A program made the translations under genes and the position numbers. A stretch of DNA of 64,000 nt from Streptomyces mobaraensis (GTDB taxonomy: Bacteria; Actinomycetota; Actinomycetes; Streptomycetales; Streptomycetaceae), in NCBI RefSeq assembly GCF_020099395.1, contig NZ_CP083590.1:4836001-4900000 (forward strand), written 5' to 3'. Below the pieces are notes generated by a model. It had not been told where the DNA came from and searched no databases. It saw nothing but the letters and a program-made list of their open reading frames with translations. Positions 1 to 10,666 of the stretch are shown here, one piece after another (positions within the stretch are counted from its first letter, which is position 1; every line of letters starts with the position of its first letter).

Positions 1-377
1 GTGCACAGCCCGACGATGCGGGCGCCTTCCTCGTGGGCGCGGCGCAGTGCGTCGAGGGCGGCGGGTGGCGGTGGCTGGGTGATGGACCGCCAGGCCGGTA
101 CGACGACGGTGCCGGCCCTGGAGAGCGCCTCCAGGCCGTACGGCGCGGTCAGTTCCAGACCGCCGGTCGTTCGCAATGGCACATCTTCGCCCGCGCAGAC
201 GAGCAGGCGATAACGGGGAACCCCGGCATCCTGCCGGTCGATCCCGAATACGGAGAGCGGAATGGAGCTTTCGAAGATCGGGCCGCCGCTGAAGAGCAAA
301 ACGGCGACGATCTCCCGGCGGCGGCGTCCGGAGAGCTTGCGCACGGTCTCCGGTACGGTCGTGGAGTCCTGGCTCAT
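1..377 (-). CDS. adpA: AdpA/BldH, AraC-family developmental regulator (N-terminal part, cut by window edge)
   Basis: The first 125 codons start at ATG 377 and run off the left edge. The visible part is the DJ-1/PfpI-like (GATase1) dimerisation half: the opening MSQDST, a basic stretch KLSGRRRREI, a hydrophobic strand VAVLLFSGGP, SVFGIDRQDAG, and HEEGARIVGLC leading into the nucleophile elbow. These match AdpA (BldH in S. coelicolor) closely as I remember it. The two AraC-type helix-turn-helix motifs and the conserved TTA codon of the interdomain linker lie outside the window. AdpA is the pleiotropic activator of aerial growth and secondary metabolism in Streptomyces. Identification is strong; only the missing C-terminal half prevents full confirmation. 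Confidence 0.93.
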   Translation of the reverse strand, partial: MSQDSTTVPETVRKLSGRRRREIVAVLLFSGGPIFESSIPLSVFGIDRQDAGVPRYRLLVCAGEDVPLRTTGGLELTAPYGLEALSRAGTVVVPAWRSITQPPPPAALDALRRAHEEGARIVGLC

Positions 378-744
378 GGCGCTAAGCCCCCCTCGGCGGT
401 CGAGTCCTCTCGGTCCTGCACGTTTCCCCTCGGTCCTGAACGGTTCCCCCGCCGGTCATGGCCAAGATCGAATCTACTGTGTCGGATGTAGTCGCGGTGA
501 CCAGTTCACCATCCGGCTCTATGTCGACATGACAACTTGGCGCGAAGCGTTCGATCACGAAGCGTTGCACTTGCAGGCCCCGCTGAAAAGTACGCCTCTC
601 GGCTCTGCCCCCACGCCGTAGGGATCAACCGCCCTCAGCGGTCCTTTCCTTGCTGGTCGCCCGGCTGTTGGGGGCTGGTCAGGCCAAGCGAGGGCCCTCG
701 GCCTGAAGTTGGCCGAAAACATACGGGTGTGGGCGTACGAAAAA
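378..744 (-). promoter_or_regulatory. adpA upstream region with an AdpA-box-like site
   Basis: This stretch of about 370 bases upstream of adpA holds no convincing gene. A long regulatory leader is usual for adpA. TGGCGCGAAG at 538-547 matches the published AdpA consensus TGGCSNGWWY in nine of ten positions, which would suit the known autoregulation. The region is less GC-rich around 480-560 and 700-760, as expected for a promoter. No -10/-35 pair could be assigned with confidence. Confidence 0.45.
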
Positions 745-1329
745 TCAGTCGACGTACGTACTGGCGCCCGGATGGCGTGCGCCGCGATGCGTACCGGTAC
801 CGGTGCGGCCGTGCCGGCCGCGGTGCGGGGAGACCGGCGGCGCGACTCGTTCGAGTGCCCCTCCGAGGGCCTCCTCCAGGTCCTCTTCGAGTGCTCCGGC
901 GGGCTGTTCGCCCCGGTCCGTCCGGCGGCCCGCGCCACCCCGGCCGACGGCCCGCGGGGCGCGGCCGGCGGCCCGTTCGGACCGCCGGAGGAGGGCGTGG
1001 CAGGCGCAGGTGAGGGCCACGAGGCCGGCGGCGCTGCCGGCCGCCCCGCCGAAGGACCGTCCGCACATCAGCAGGACGAGGGGGACCAGGGCGCAGCTGA
1101 ACGCCGCCCAGCGCACCACGTCGCTCACCGGATCGGGCGATTCCCGGTCGGGTTCGGCGGCGTGGGCGTCGTCGCGGGTTCCGGGCACGGAGCGGCTCCC
1201 TGGTGGCGGCTGCTGGCGGTAGTACAACGCGGGTCCGGCGTGTGGGTCACTCGGCGAACGGGCAGGGGTAGGGACACACGGGGCATTGCGCTGGGGGCGG
1301 CCCTCGTGCATGCTCCGGGGAACGCTCAC
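745..1329 (-). CDS. small membrane protein of the adpA neighbourhood
   Basis: A 194-codon reading frame with typical Streptomyces third-position GC. Residues of about 66-115 form two hydrophobic segments (VVRWAAFSCALVPLVLLMC, then AAGSAAGLVALTCACHALL), flanked by a polar, Pro-rich N-terminus and an Arg/Gly-rich C-terminus, so a two-pass membrane protein is predicted. The GTG start at 1329 is uncertain; ATG at 1311 is closer to a GGAG. It lies between adpA and the stress protein, where I recall S. coelicolor having a small hypothetical gene. No function is recognised. The tail after residue 130 is low-complexity and could include out-of-family sequence. Confidence 0.55.
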   Translation of the reverse strand: MSVPRSMHEGRPQRNAPCVPTPARSPSDPHAGPALYYRQQPPPGSRSVPGTRDDAHAAEPDRESPDPVSDVVRWAAFSCALVPLVLLMCGRSFGGAAGSAAGLVALTCACHALLRRSERAAGRAPRAVGRGGAGRRTDRGEQPAGALEEDLEEALGGALERVAPPVSPHRGRHGRTGTGTHRGARHPGASTYVD

Positions 1330-1483
1330 CCGTCAGCCGTCACACCCGTCGAGGGGACACCGCGTGTCGCACCCGTCGTCCGGACGTCCGCCCCTCGGGG
1401 GCGGCCGTCGCAGGCGGGCGGCCGCCGGCGTCTTCCGGCCCCGTTCGGCGGGCCGGCCTCTGGGCACCCGGCGGGCGGGGCCG

Positions 1484-1497
1484 TACCCTGGGGGGTA
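1484..1497. promoter_or_regulatory. TACCC-N4-GGGTA palindrome upstream of the stress-protein gene
   Basis: TACCCTGGGGGGTA is an inverted repeat with TACCC/GGGTA half-sites, the same half-sites as the copper-type operator before copZ at 38124-38138. It sits about 160 bases upstream of the universal stress protein start, within a 320-base non-coding stretch (1330-1649) in which nothing else stands out. It could bind a CsoR/RcnR-family repressor; this is inference from the half-sites only. Confidence 0.3.
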
Positions 1498-1649
1498 AGT
1501 CCTTGAAAAGATGAATCCCGGACGGATTTTTGTCGCCGTACTGACACCCATGCGCCCGCGCGGTGTCCCGTACGGCGGGAAATGTCCCTTCAGTCCACCG
1601 CAGCCCACCGCCGACCCTCCGCAAGAGGACTTCCTTCGCCGAGACACCG

Positions 1650-2171
1650 ATGGCCGGTCACGAATTCTCCGAACCCGCGGACCGCAAGCGGATCGCCGAT
1701 CAGACGGCGCTTCCCGAAGCGGTGGAAGAAACACGTCATTCCTGCGATCCCGCGTTCCAGCACGGTGTCGTGGTGGGTTTCGACGGCTCCACGTCGAGCG
1801 AACGGGCGCTTGCTTATGCAATCGGCATGGCCCGGCGTTCCGGCTCGGGCCTGATCATCGTCCATGTGGCCAACCGGCTGCCGACGACCGTCTGGGCGGG
1901 CTGCGAACCGCCGGTCTTCGTGGACGTCCCCGACCACCGCACCGAGGTCCTGGGCCTGGAACTGGCCTGCGCCGACCACCTCTCCGAGGTGCCCTGGATC
2001 CTCGTCGAGCGGGGCGGGGACATCTGCCACGAGCTGGAGGAGGTCGGGCGGGAGTACGCGGCCGACGCCATCGTGGTGGGCTCCACCCATGGGATCGTCG
2101 GCCGGATCTTCGGCTCGGTGGCCGGCCGGCTGGCCCGGCGGGCGCAGCGGCCTGTGGTGGTCATTCCCTGA
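1650..2171 (+). CDS. universal stress protein (UspA family)
   Basis: A single UspA domain of 173 residues. The N-terminal strand VVVGFDGSTSSERALAYA carries the early Asp and Ser of the nucleotide site. The C-terminal part has the ATP-binding pattern, VVGSTHGIVGRIFGS, followed by the closing strand RPVVVIP. Such proteins are cytosolic, bind ATP and support survival under stress or dormancy; the client process is unknown. ATG 1650 gives a sensible N-terminus, but no strong ribosome site precedes it. An upstream in-frame GTG at 1563 would add 29 residues that do not look conserved. The gene stands alone and ends at a strong hairpin. Confidence 0.85.
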   Translation: MAGHEFSEPADRKRIADQTALPEAVEETRHSCDPAFQHGVVVGFDGSTSSERALAYAIGMARRSGSGLIIVHVANRLPTTVWAGCEPPVFVDVPDHRTEVLGLELACADHLSEVPWILVERGGDICHELEEVGREYAADAIVVGSTHGIVGRIFGSVAGRLARRAQRPVVVIP

Positions 2172-2197
2172 GGCCCTGAGGCCCTGAGGCGTATGGG

Positions 2198-2237
2198 ACG
2201 GCGGGGGTGTCCGGGACGGACGGGACGCCCCCGCCGT
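2198..2237 (+). terminator. hairpin terminator after the stress-protein gene
   Basis: The arms ACGGCGGGGG (2198-2207) and CCCCCGCCGT (2228-2237) are perfectly complementary, with a 20-base loop region that can pair further, followed by TTC. It starts 26 bases after the stop codon. Streptomyces terminators often lack a long U tract, so this fits. Confidence 0.7.
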
Positions 2238-2470
2238 TTCATGCCCAACTCCCGTAACCGATGCGGGTGGTGAGCGACGGTGCCGCCGGCGGACGCGGCT
2301 CGGCGCGCGCCCCGCATCGCGAAAGCGCGCGCCTGCTCAGGTGTGCGAAAGCCGCTTCCTCCGGGTACAAGTCCGGTGAGCGCACGTGCCGCCGGGCGGG
2401 AGGTGACGGTTCCCGGGACCGGTGGCATCACCGCCGGCGCGAGGGCGGCGCCGGCACCGGGGAGGCGGTC

Positions 2471-2502
2471 CTCCCCGCGCGCCCGGTGGCACGCGCGGGG
2501 AG
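2471..2502 (-). terminator. hairpin terminator downstream of glmS
   Basis: CTCCCCGCGCG (2471-2481) and CGCGCGGGGAG (2492-2502) form an 11-base-pair stem with a 10-base loop. It lies about 100 bases beyond the glmS stop codon, in the right orientation to end its transcript. Confidence 0.55.
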
Positions 2503-2518
2503 CGCCGTCGGCAGTGAG

Positions 2519-2600
2519 GGGCCGTCAGGCGTGCCGGACACAGCCGTCGGGCGTGACGGGCAAGGCCGTCAGGCGTGGCGGCCGGAGCCGCCAGGCGTGA
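2519..2600. repeat. four imperfect 22-23 bp tandem units next to the glmS stop
   Basis: Four copies of a unit close to GCCGTCAGGCGTG begin near 2520, 2543, 2565 and 2587, with period about 22. Units alternate GTCAGG, GTCGGG, GTCAGG and GCCAGG at their centre. The array ends exactly at the glmS stop codon. The rest of the 430-base gap 2172-2600 contains only the two hairpins listed. Confidence 0.5.
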
Positions 2601-4421
2601 CTACTCGACCGTGACGGACTTGGCGAGGTTGCGCGGCTTGTCGATGTCGCGGCCCATGGCCTTGGCCGTGTAGTAGGCGAAGAGCTGGAGCGGGATGCCC
2701 ATGAGGATCGGGTCCAGCTCGTCCTCGTTCTTCGGCACCACGATCGTGTGGTCGGCCTTCTCCTGCTCCTGGTGCGCGACGGCGAGGATGCGGCCGCTGC
2801 GGGCCTTGATCTCCTCCAGGGCGGCGCGGTTCTTCTCCAGCAGCTCGTCGTCGGGGACGATCGCGACGGTCGGCATGGCGGGCTCGATCAGGGCCAGCGG
2901 GCCGTGCTTGAGCTCCGACGCCGGGTAGGCCTCGGCGTGGATGTACGAGACCTCCTTGAGCTTGAGGGAGGCCTCGCGGGCCACCGGGTAGCCCCGGACG
3001 CGGCCGATGAACATCATCGACTTGGCGTCGGCGTACTCGGCCGCCAGCTTCTCGATCTCCGCCTCGTTGCCGAGGATCTCCTCGATCTGCGCGGGCAGCT
3101 TGCGCAGGCCCTCGATGATCCGCTTGCCGTCGGCGACCGACAGGTCGCGGGTGCGGCCCAGGTGCAGGGCGAGCAGGCCGAAGGAGACCACCATGTTGGT
3201 GAAGCACTTGGTGGAGACGACGCAGACCTCGGGGCCGGCGTGCACGTAGATGCCGCCGTCGGTCTCCCGGGCGATGGCCGAGCCGACCACGTTGACCAGG
3301 CCGAGGACGCGGGCGCCCTTGCGCTTGAGCTCCTGGACGGCGGCGAGCACGTCGTAGGTCTCACCGGACTGGGACACCGCGATGTAGAGGGTGTCGGGGT
3401 CCACGACCGGGTTGCGGTAGCGGAACTCGGAGGCCGGCTCGGCGTCCGCGGGGATGCGGGCCAGCTCCTCGATCATCTGGGCGCCGATCTGGCCGGCGTG
3501 GTACGAGGTGCCGCAGCCGAGGATCTTCACCCGGCGCACGGCGCGGGCGTCGCGGGCGTCCAGGTTGAGGCCGCCGAGGTGCACGGTGGAGAAGCGGTCG
3601 TCGATGCGGCCGCGCAGGGCGCGGTCCACGGCGTCGGCCTGCTCGTGGATCTCCTTGTGCATGTACGTGTCGTGGCCGCCCATGTCGTACGACTCGGCCT
3701 CCCACTCCACGGTGGTCGGCTGCGACGAGGTGGTGGAGCCCTCGGTGGTGTAGGTGCGGTAGTCGTCGGCCTTCAGGGTGGCCATCTCGCCGTCGTCCAG
3801 GGTGACGACCTGGCGGGTGTGGCTGACCAGCGCGGCGACGTCGGAGGAGACGAACATCTCCTTCTCGCCTATGCCGAGGACGACCGGCGAGCCGTTGCGG
3901 GCGACGACGATGCGGTCCGGGAAGTCGGCGTGCAGCACGGCGATGCCATAGGTGCCCTCGATGTGCCGGACGGCGTCGCGGACCTTCTCCTCCAGCGTGG
4001 CGGCCTGCGAGCGGCCGACCAGGTGGGCGAGCACCTCGGTGTCGGTGTCGGAGAGGAACGTCACGCCGTCGGCGGTCAGCTTGGCGCGCAGCTCGGAGGC
4101 GTTGTCGATGATGCCGTTGTGGACGACGGCGACCTTCTCGTCGGCGTCCACGTGCGGGTGCGCGTTGACGTCGTTGGGGGCGCCGTGGGTGGCCCAGCGG
4201 GTGTGCGCGATGCCGGTGGTGCCGTTGAAGCGCTTGGGGAGGCGGGCCTCCAGCTCGCGCACGCGGCCCTTGGCCTTGGCGGTCTTCAGGCCGCCGGCCT
4301 TGCCGCTCGCGTGCAGGGCGATGCCCGCGGAGTCGTAGCCGCGGTACTCCAGTCGCTGCAGCCCTTCGAGCAGCAGCGGGGCGACGTCGCGCTTCCCGAT
4401 GTAACCGACGATTCCGCACAT
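2601..4421 (-). CDS. glmS: glutamine--fructose-6-phosphate aminotransferase (isomerizing)
   Basis: GlmS makes glucosamine-6-phosphate from fructose-6-phosphate and glutamine, the first step to UDP-GlcNAc for peptidoglycan. At 606 residues it has the usual length. The N-terminus MCGIVGYIG exposes Cys2, the nucleophile of the class II glutaminase domain, followed by LEYRGYDSAG and the glutaminase motif AHTRWATHG (about 80-88). Two SIS isomerase domains follow: GCGTSYHAG and the phosphate-binding SQSGET, then GRVRGYPVAREASLKLKE and a C-terminal KPRNLAKSVTVE. A purine-rich GGGAGGG precedes the ATG. There is no sign of a glmS ribozyme in the short leader. The neighbouring small gene at 4540-4815 is co-directional. 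Confidence 0.97.
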   Translation of the reverse strand: MCGIVGYIGKRDVAPLLLEGLQRLEYRGYDSAGIALHASGKAGGLKTAKAKGRVRELEARLPKRFNGTTGIAHTRWATHGAPNDVNAHPHVDADEKVAVVHNGIIDNASELRAKLTADGVTFLSDTDTEVLAHLVGRSQAATLEEKVRDAVRHIEGTYGIAVLHADFPDRIVVARNGSPVVLGIGEKEMFVSSDVAALVSHTRQVVTLDDGEMATLKADDYRTYTTEGSTTSSQPTTVEWEAESYDMGGHDTYMHKEIHEQADAVDRALRGRIDDRFSTVHLGGLNLDARDARAVRRVKILGCGTSYHAGQIGAQMIEELARIPADAEPASEFRYRNPVVDPDTLYIAVSQSGETYDVLAAVQELKRKGARVLGLVNVVGSAIARETDGGIYVHAGPEVCVVSTKCFTNMVVSFGLLALHLGRTRDLSVADGKRIIEGLRKLPAQIEEILGNEAEIEKLAAEYADAKSMMFIGRVRGYPVAREASLKLKEVSYIHAEAYPASELKHGPLALIEPAMPTVAIVPDDELLEKNRAALEEIKARSGRILAVAHQEQEKADHTIVVPKNEDELDPILMGIPLQLFAYYTAKAMGRDIDKPRNLAKSVTVE

Positions 4422-4539
4422 AAGGTGATGACCCTCCCTGACAAACGATCAATGATGCCCGCGGGCGGCAGCAGCCGCCGTTTCGCCTTCGCCGGGGACG
4501 GGTGTCCCGGCCCCCGGCCCGCCTCGGCCGTAGCCGGTC

Positions 4540-4815
4540 TCAGCCGTAGACGATGCGCCGCAGCTGGCGCAGCGAGAGCGGGGGCGGGGCGACCGCGCGG
4601 TGCGGCAGCTCCGCCGCGATCCGCTCGAAGATCTCCGCGTTCGCCAGACCACCGGACTGCAGTTCGCGGTGGCGGCGGCGGACGAACTCCTCGGCCGTCT
4701 CGTCGAAGTACGCCAGGACGTCCAGGACCACCCGGGCGGCCTCGCCGCGCTGGAGCGGCGTGCTGCGCACCAGGTGGTCCACCAGGTCGTCATGGGACAT
4801 ACGGCGTTCGAGCAC
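4540..4815 (-). CDS. small conserved protein of unknown function
   Basis: A 91-residue (GTG 4815) or 86-residue (ATG 4800) soluble protein lying upstream of glmS on the same strand. It is helical and charged, with the pattern DDLVDHLVRSTPLQRGEAAR followed by VLAYFDETAEEFVRRRHREL and a short Pro-rich linker before RQLRRIVYG. It has no membrane segment, cysteines or recognisable motif. Position and codon use suggest a real, conserved actinobacterial gene, possibly transcribed with glmS across a 118-base gap. The function is not recognised. Confidence 0.7.
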   Translation of the reverse strand: MLERRMSHDDLVDHLVRSTPLQRGEAARVVLDVLAYFDETAEEFVRRRHRELQSGGLANAEIFERIAAELPHRAVAPPPLSLRQLRRIVYG

Positions 4816-4902
4816 CCGTTGATACTGAGGGGTGTCGGAGCGTTTCGCAAGAATCCTGCCCGATTTCGGGCAAGAGTGGTGGCAAAGTGTTGATCGTTTT
4901 GC

Positions 4903-5799
4903 TTAGAAACGCTGGAGAATCGCCTGTTTCGCGGCGGTGAACTCCTCGTCCGTGAGGATCCCCGAGCGGTGCAGCTCGCCCAGCTCCCGCAGCCGGCGGA
5001 GCAGGGTGTCGTGATCGTCGGCCGGCGGCGCGTCGGACGGGGCCCGGTCGAGCGGGGCGGGCGTGACGGGCGGTGCCGCCGGGACCTCGTGCACCGGGGC
5101 GGCGGGGTGCGGCAGCCGGGCCGTGACGGCGGCGCCCAGCAGGGCCATCAGCCCGTCCTTCTTGAAGCCGAAGAGCTCGATGGCGTTCGGGTCGTGCTTG
5201 GCGGGCGTTTTCGAGGGCGCGCCCCGGACGGCGAACCGTAGGTAGCCGTTCTCCAGCCCGATGCTCGGCAGCCACTCCACGCCCGTGATGTCGGCCAGCG
5301 CCAGCTCCCGCGGGCCGCCCGACGCCTTGCCGTCGTCGGTGACCCAGTTCCACTCCAGCCGGACCGTCTCGCCGTCGAAGGAGGCGGTTCCGTCCCCGGC
5401 GCCGACCGCCAGCGGGACGGCGGGGCCGGGCAGCAGATAGCGGTCCGCCGGGCCGTCCGGCACCTGCTCCAGCAGCAGGGCGGTACGGACCTCCTCCGCG
5501 AAGTACTCGGCGACGCCGGCCCGGTCCGGTTCCGTCCTGAGCTGGTACGGGTCGATGGCGTCCGCCATCCGGCCGCGCGTCACCTGGGTGAGCGGGTCGG
5601 CCCCCTCGCGCAGCCGCAGCCGCAGCCGGCCCGCCTTGCGGCCCGGCTCGAAGGCGATGCCCGCCACGGCCTCCAGCGGCACGGTCAGCTCACCCAGCGT
5701 CTGGCGGACCAGATGGACCCCGCGCTCCCGGCCCGGGACGATGCGTATCGCGTCCCCGTCGAACGTCCACGTGCCGTCCTTCTGGAAGATCTCTGCCAT
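4903..5799 (-). CDS. DUF4429 protein with C-terminal SHOCT domain
   Basis: A 298-residue protein. Two repeated beta-rich (PH-like) modules cover about 1-120 and 125-215: the first opens with KDGTWTFDGDAIRIV and the second with DGTASFDGETVRLEW, each followed by the ADI/EAVAGI and FEPG/LPSIGLENGYLRF pattern typical of DUF4429. A Pro/Ala linker then joins a C-terminal SHOCT helix pair (LLRRLRELGELHRSGILTDEEF, about 263-290), a short oligomerisation module. There is no signal peptide. The biochemical role of the family is unknown. The ATG at 5799 is the natural start, since the FDGD motif lies only 13 residues in. Confidence 0.85.
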   Translation of the reverse strand: MAEIFQKDGTWTFDGDAIRIVPGRERGVHLVRQTLGELTVPLEAVAGIAFEPGRKAGRLRLRLREGADPLTQVTRGRMADAIDPYQLRTEPDRAGVAEYFAEEVRTALLLEQVPDGPADRYLLPGPAVPLAVGAGDGTASFDGETVRLEWNWVTDDGKASGGPRELALADITGVEWLPSIGLENGYLRFAVRGAPSKTPAKHDPNAIELFGFKKDGLMALLGAAVTARLPHPAAPVHEVPAAPPVTPAPLDRAPSDAPPADDHDTLLRRLRELGELHRSGILTDEEFTAAKQAILQRF

Positions 5800-5916
5800 G
5801 GGCGAATTCTCGCAGGCGGGAGGCGGTTTGGGCAGGCCGGGCCGGGGCGCGGGCGGTACGCCGGCGCGGGGCGGCGGGTGCCGTACGCGCCGCCCCCGGC
5901 CCCCTGCCGTCCGGCG

Positions 5917-7080
5917 TCAGCCCGTGAGGCCCAGCTCCCGGGCGATCAGCATCCGCTGGACCTCGCTGGTGCCCTCGCCGATCTCCAGGATCTTGGCGTC
6001 CCGCCACATCCGGGCCACCGGGTACTCGTTCATGAAGCCGTAGCCGCCGTGGATCTGGGTGGCCTCGCGGGCGTTGTCGACCGCGATCTCCGACGAGTAG
6101 AGCTTGGCCAGCGCCGCCTGCTTCTTGAACGGCTCGCCGTGCACCAGCCGGGAGGCGGCGTCGCGCCAGGCGAGACGGGCGGTGTGGGCGCGCATCTCCA
6201 TGTCGGCGATCTTGAACTGGATCGCCTGGTTGTCGCCGATCGGCCGGCCGAACGCCCGCCGGGTCCTCGCGTACGTCAGCGACTCGTCGACGCAGCCCTG
6301 CGCCAGGCCGGTGGCCAGCGCGGAGATCGCGATCCGGCCCTCGTCGAGTATCCGCAGGAACTGCGCGTAGCCCCGGCCCTCCTCGCCCAGCAGGTTCGCG
6401 CGCGGCACCCGGACGTCCGAGAAGGACAGCTCGCGGGTGTCCGAGGCGTTCCAGCCGACCTTGGAGTAGGGGGCCGCGACGGTGAAGCCGGGGGTGCCGG
6501 ACGGGACGATGATCGAGGAGATCAGCGGCTTGCCGTCCGGCGTGCGGCCGGTGACCGCGGTGACGGTGACCAGGGCGGTGATGTCGGTGCCCGAGTTGGT
6601 GATGAAGCACTTGGTGCCGTTGATGACCCACTCGTCCGTGGCCTCGTCCAGCCGGGCGGTGGTGCGGGTGCCGCCCGCGTCCGAACCGCACTCCGGCTCC
6701 GTCAGCCCGAAGCCGCCCAGGATCTCGCCGGCGCACAGCCGGGGCAGCCACTCGCGCTTCTGCTCCTCCGTGCCGAAGCGGAAGATCGGCATGGCGCCCA
6801 GGGAGACGCCGGCCTCCAGGGTGATCGCCACGGACGAGTCGACGCGGGCCAGCTCCTCCAGGGCGATGCCCAGCGCGAGGTAGTCGCCGCCCATCCCGCC
6901 GTACTCCTCGGGGAAGGGGAGGCCGAAGAGGCCCATGCGGCCCATGTCGCGGACGATCTCGTAGGGGAACTCGTGGCGCTCGTAGAAGTCGCCGATCTTC
7001 GGGGCGATCACGTCGTGGGCGAACTCCTCGACGGTACGCCGGAGTTCCTCGTGCTCGGGGGTGAGGCGGTGGTCCAGCAT
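5917..7080 (-). CDS. acdH: acyl-CoA dehydrogenase, branched-chain type (AcdH)
   Basis: A 387-residue FAD acyl-CoA dehydrogenase. Seen: the FAD/substrate motif GFGLTEPECGSDAGG (about 125-140), the C-terminal helical domain, and IHGGYGFMNEYPVARMWRD followed by EIGEGTSEVQR. The Glu of GEGTS occupies the canonical short/medium-chain catalytic-base position, where human isovaleryl-CoA dehydrogenase has Ala. It is the last gene of a four-gene operon, 3 bases after hmgL. That context suits oxidation of isovaleryl-CoA in leucine catabolism. From memory, the S. coelicolor and S. avermitilis acdH genes were linked to short branched-chain acyl-CoA metabolism. Exact substrate range is not readable from sequence. 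Confidence 0.92.
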   Translation of the reverse strand: MLDHRLTPEHEELRRTVEEFAHDVIAPKIGDFYERHEFPYEIVRDMGRMGLFGLPFPEEYGGMGGDYLALGIALEELARVDSSVAITLEAGVSLGAMPIFRFGTEEQKREWLPRLCAGEILGGFGLTEPECGSDAGGTRTTARLDEATDEWVINGTKCFITNSGTDITALVTVTAVTGRTPDGKPLISSIIVPSGTPGFTVAAPYSKVGWNASDTRELSFSDVRVPRANLLGEEGRGYAQFLRILDEGRIAISALATGLAQGCVDESLTYARTRRAFGRPIGDNQAIQFKIADMEMRAHTARLAWRDAASRLVHGEPFKKQAALAKLYSSEIAVDNAREATQIHGGYGFMNEYPVARMWRDAKILEIGEGTSEVQRMLIARELGLTG

Positions 7081-7083
7081 GGC

Positions 7084-8021
7084 TCAGGACTCCTGGTGGG
7101 AGATGGCGCGGACGGTACGGGACGGGCTCGGCCGTCCCAGGTGGGCGGCCATCCACACGCTTGTGGCGGTGAGCCGGCCGAGGTCGACCCCGGTGTCGAT
7201 ACCGAGGCCGTGGAGCATCCAGACGAGGTCTTCGGTGGCGAGGTTGCCGGTGGCGCTCTTCGCGTACGGGCAGCCGCCGAGGCCGCCCGCGGAGGCGTCC
7301 ACGGTGGTCACGCCGTGGCGCAGCGCCGTGAGGGTGTTGGCCAGGGCCTGGCCGTAGGTGTCGTGGAAGTGCACGGCGAGGTGGTCGGTGGGGACGCCCG
7401 CCGCGTTGAACGCCGCGAGGAGGGCCGTGACCTGGCCCGGGGTGGCGACGCCGATCGTGTCGCCGAGGCTCAGCTCGTCGCAGCCCAGCTCGTACAGGCG
7501 GCGGCCGACATCCGCCACGCGCTCGATCGGGACGGGGCCTTCCCAGGGGTCCCCGAAGCACATGGAGAGGTAGCCGCGGACCTTCGCGCCCTCGTCCTTC
7601 GCCCGGCGGACCACCGGCTCGAACATGGCGAGCGACGCGTCGACCGTGCGGTTGAGGTTGGCCTTGGCGAACGACTCGGTGGCGCTGGCGAAGACCGCGA
7701 CCTCGCGTGCGCCCAGGGCGAGGGCGCGGTCGAGGCCGCGCTCGTTGGGGACGAGGACGGGGAGGCGGACGCCGATCCCGTCGACGAGGGGCAGGAGCTC
7801 CTCGGCGTCGGCCAGCTGCGGGACCCACTCGGGGCGGACGAAGCTCGTCGCCTCGATCGTGCGCAGGCCCGCGTCGGCGAGGCGGCGGATGAAGTCCGCC
7901 TTCACCTCGACCGGGACGATCGCCTTCTCGTTCTGCAGGCCGTCGCGGGGGCCGACCTCGTGGATCCGGACACGGTCCGGGAGGGAGGGGTCCCGTACGG
8001 GCATGGGCAGGCCGTCGGCCG

Positions 8022-8025
<4 letters not shown>
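7084..8025 (-). CDS. hmgL: hydroxymethylglutaryl-CoA lyase
   Basis: This enzyme cleaves HMG-CoA to acetoacetate and acetyl-CoA, the last step of leucine breakdown. It has 313 residues and the TIM-barrel architecture of the family. The N-terminal motif [14 protein letters not shown] carries the metal-binding Asp and catalytic Arg. [13 protein letters not shown] supplies metal-binding His residues. The signature [20 protein letters not shown] contains the catalytic loop Cys. The start codon overlaps the accA1 stop (ATGA, 8022-8025) and is preceded by GGAGGAAGC, so translation is coupled to the carboxylase subunit. Confidence 0.95.
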
Positions 8026-10652
<2,627 letters not shown>

Positions 10653-10666
10653 CGTCACGTCTCCTC

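Noticed and set aside
4422..4539. glmS ribozyme or riboswitch in the glmS leader
   Set aside because: The leader is about 118 bases and lacks the conserved ribozyme core; glmS ribozymes are mainly a Firmicutes feature.
2748..4940. A 730-codon open frame on the plus strand over glmS
   Set aside because: Val/Gly/Asp-rich translation of the antisense of glmS, a common artefact of high-GC codon use.
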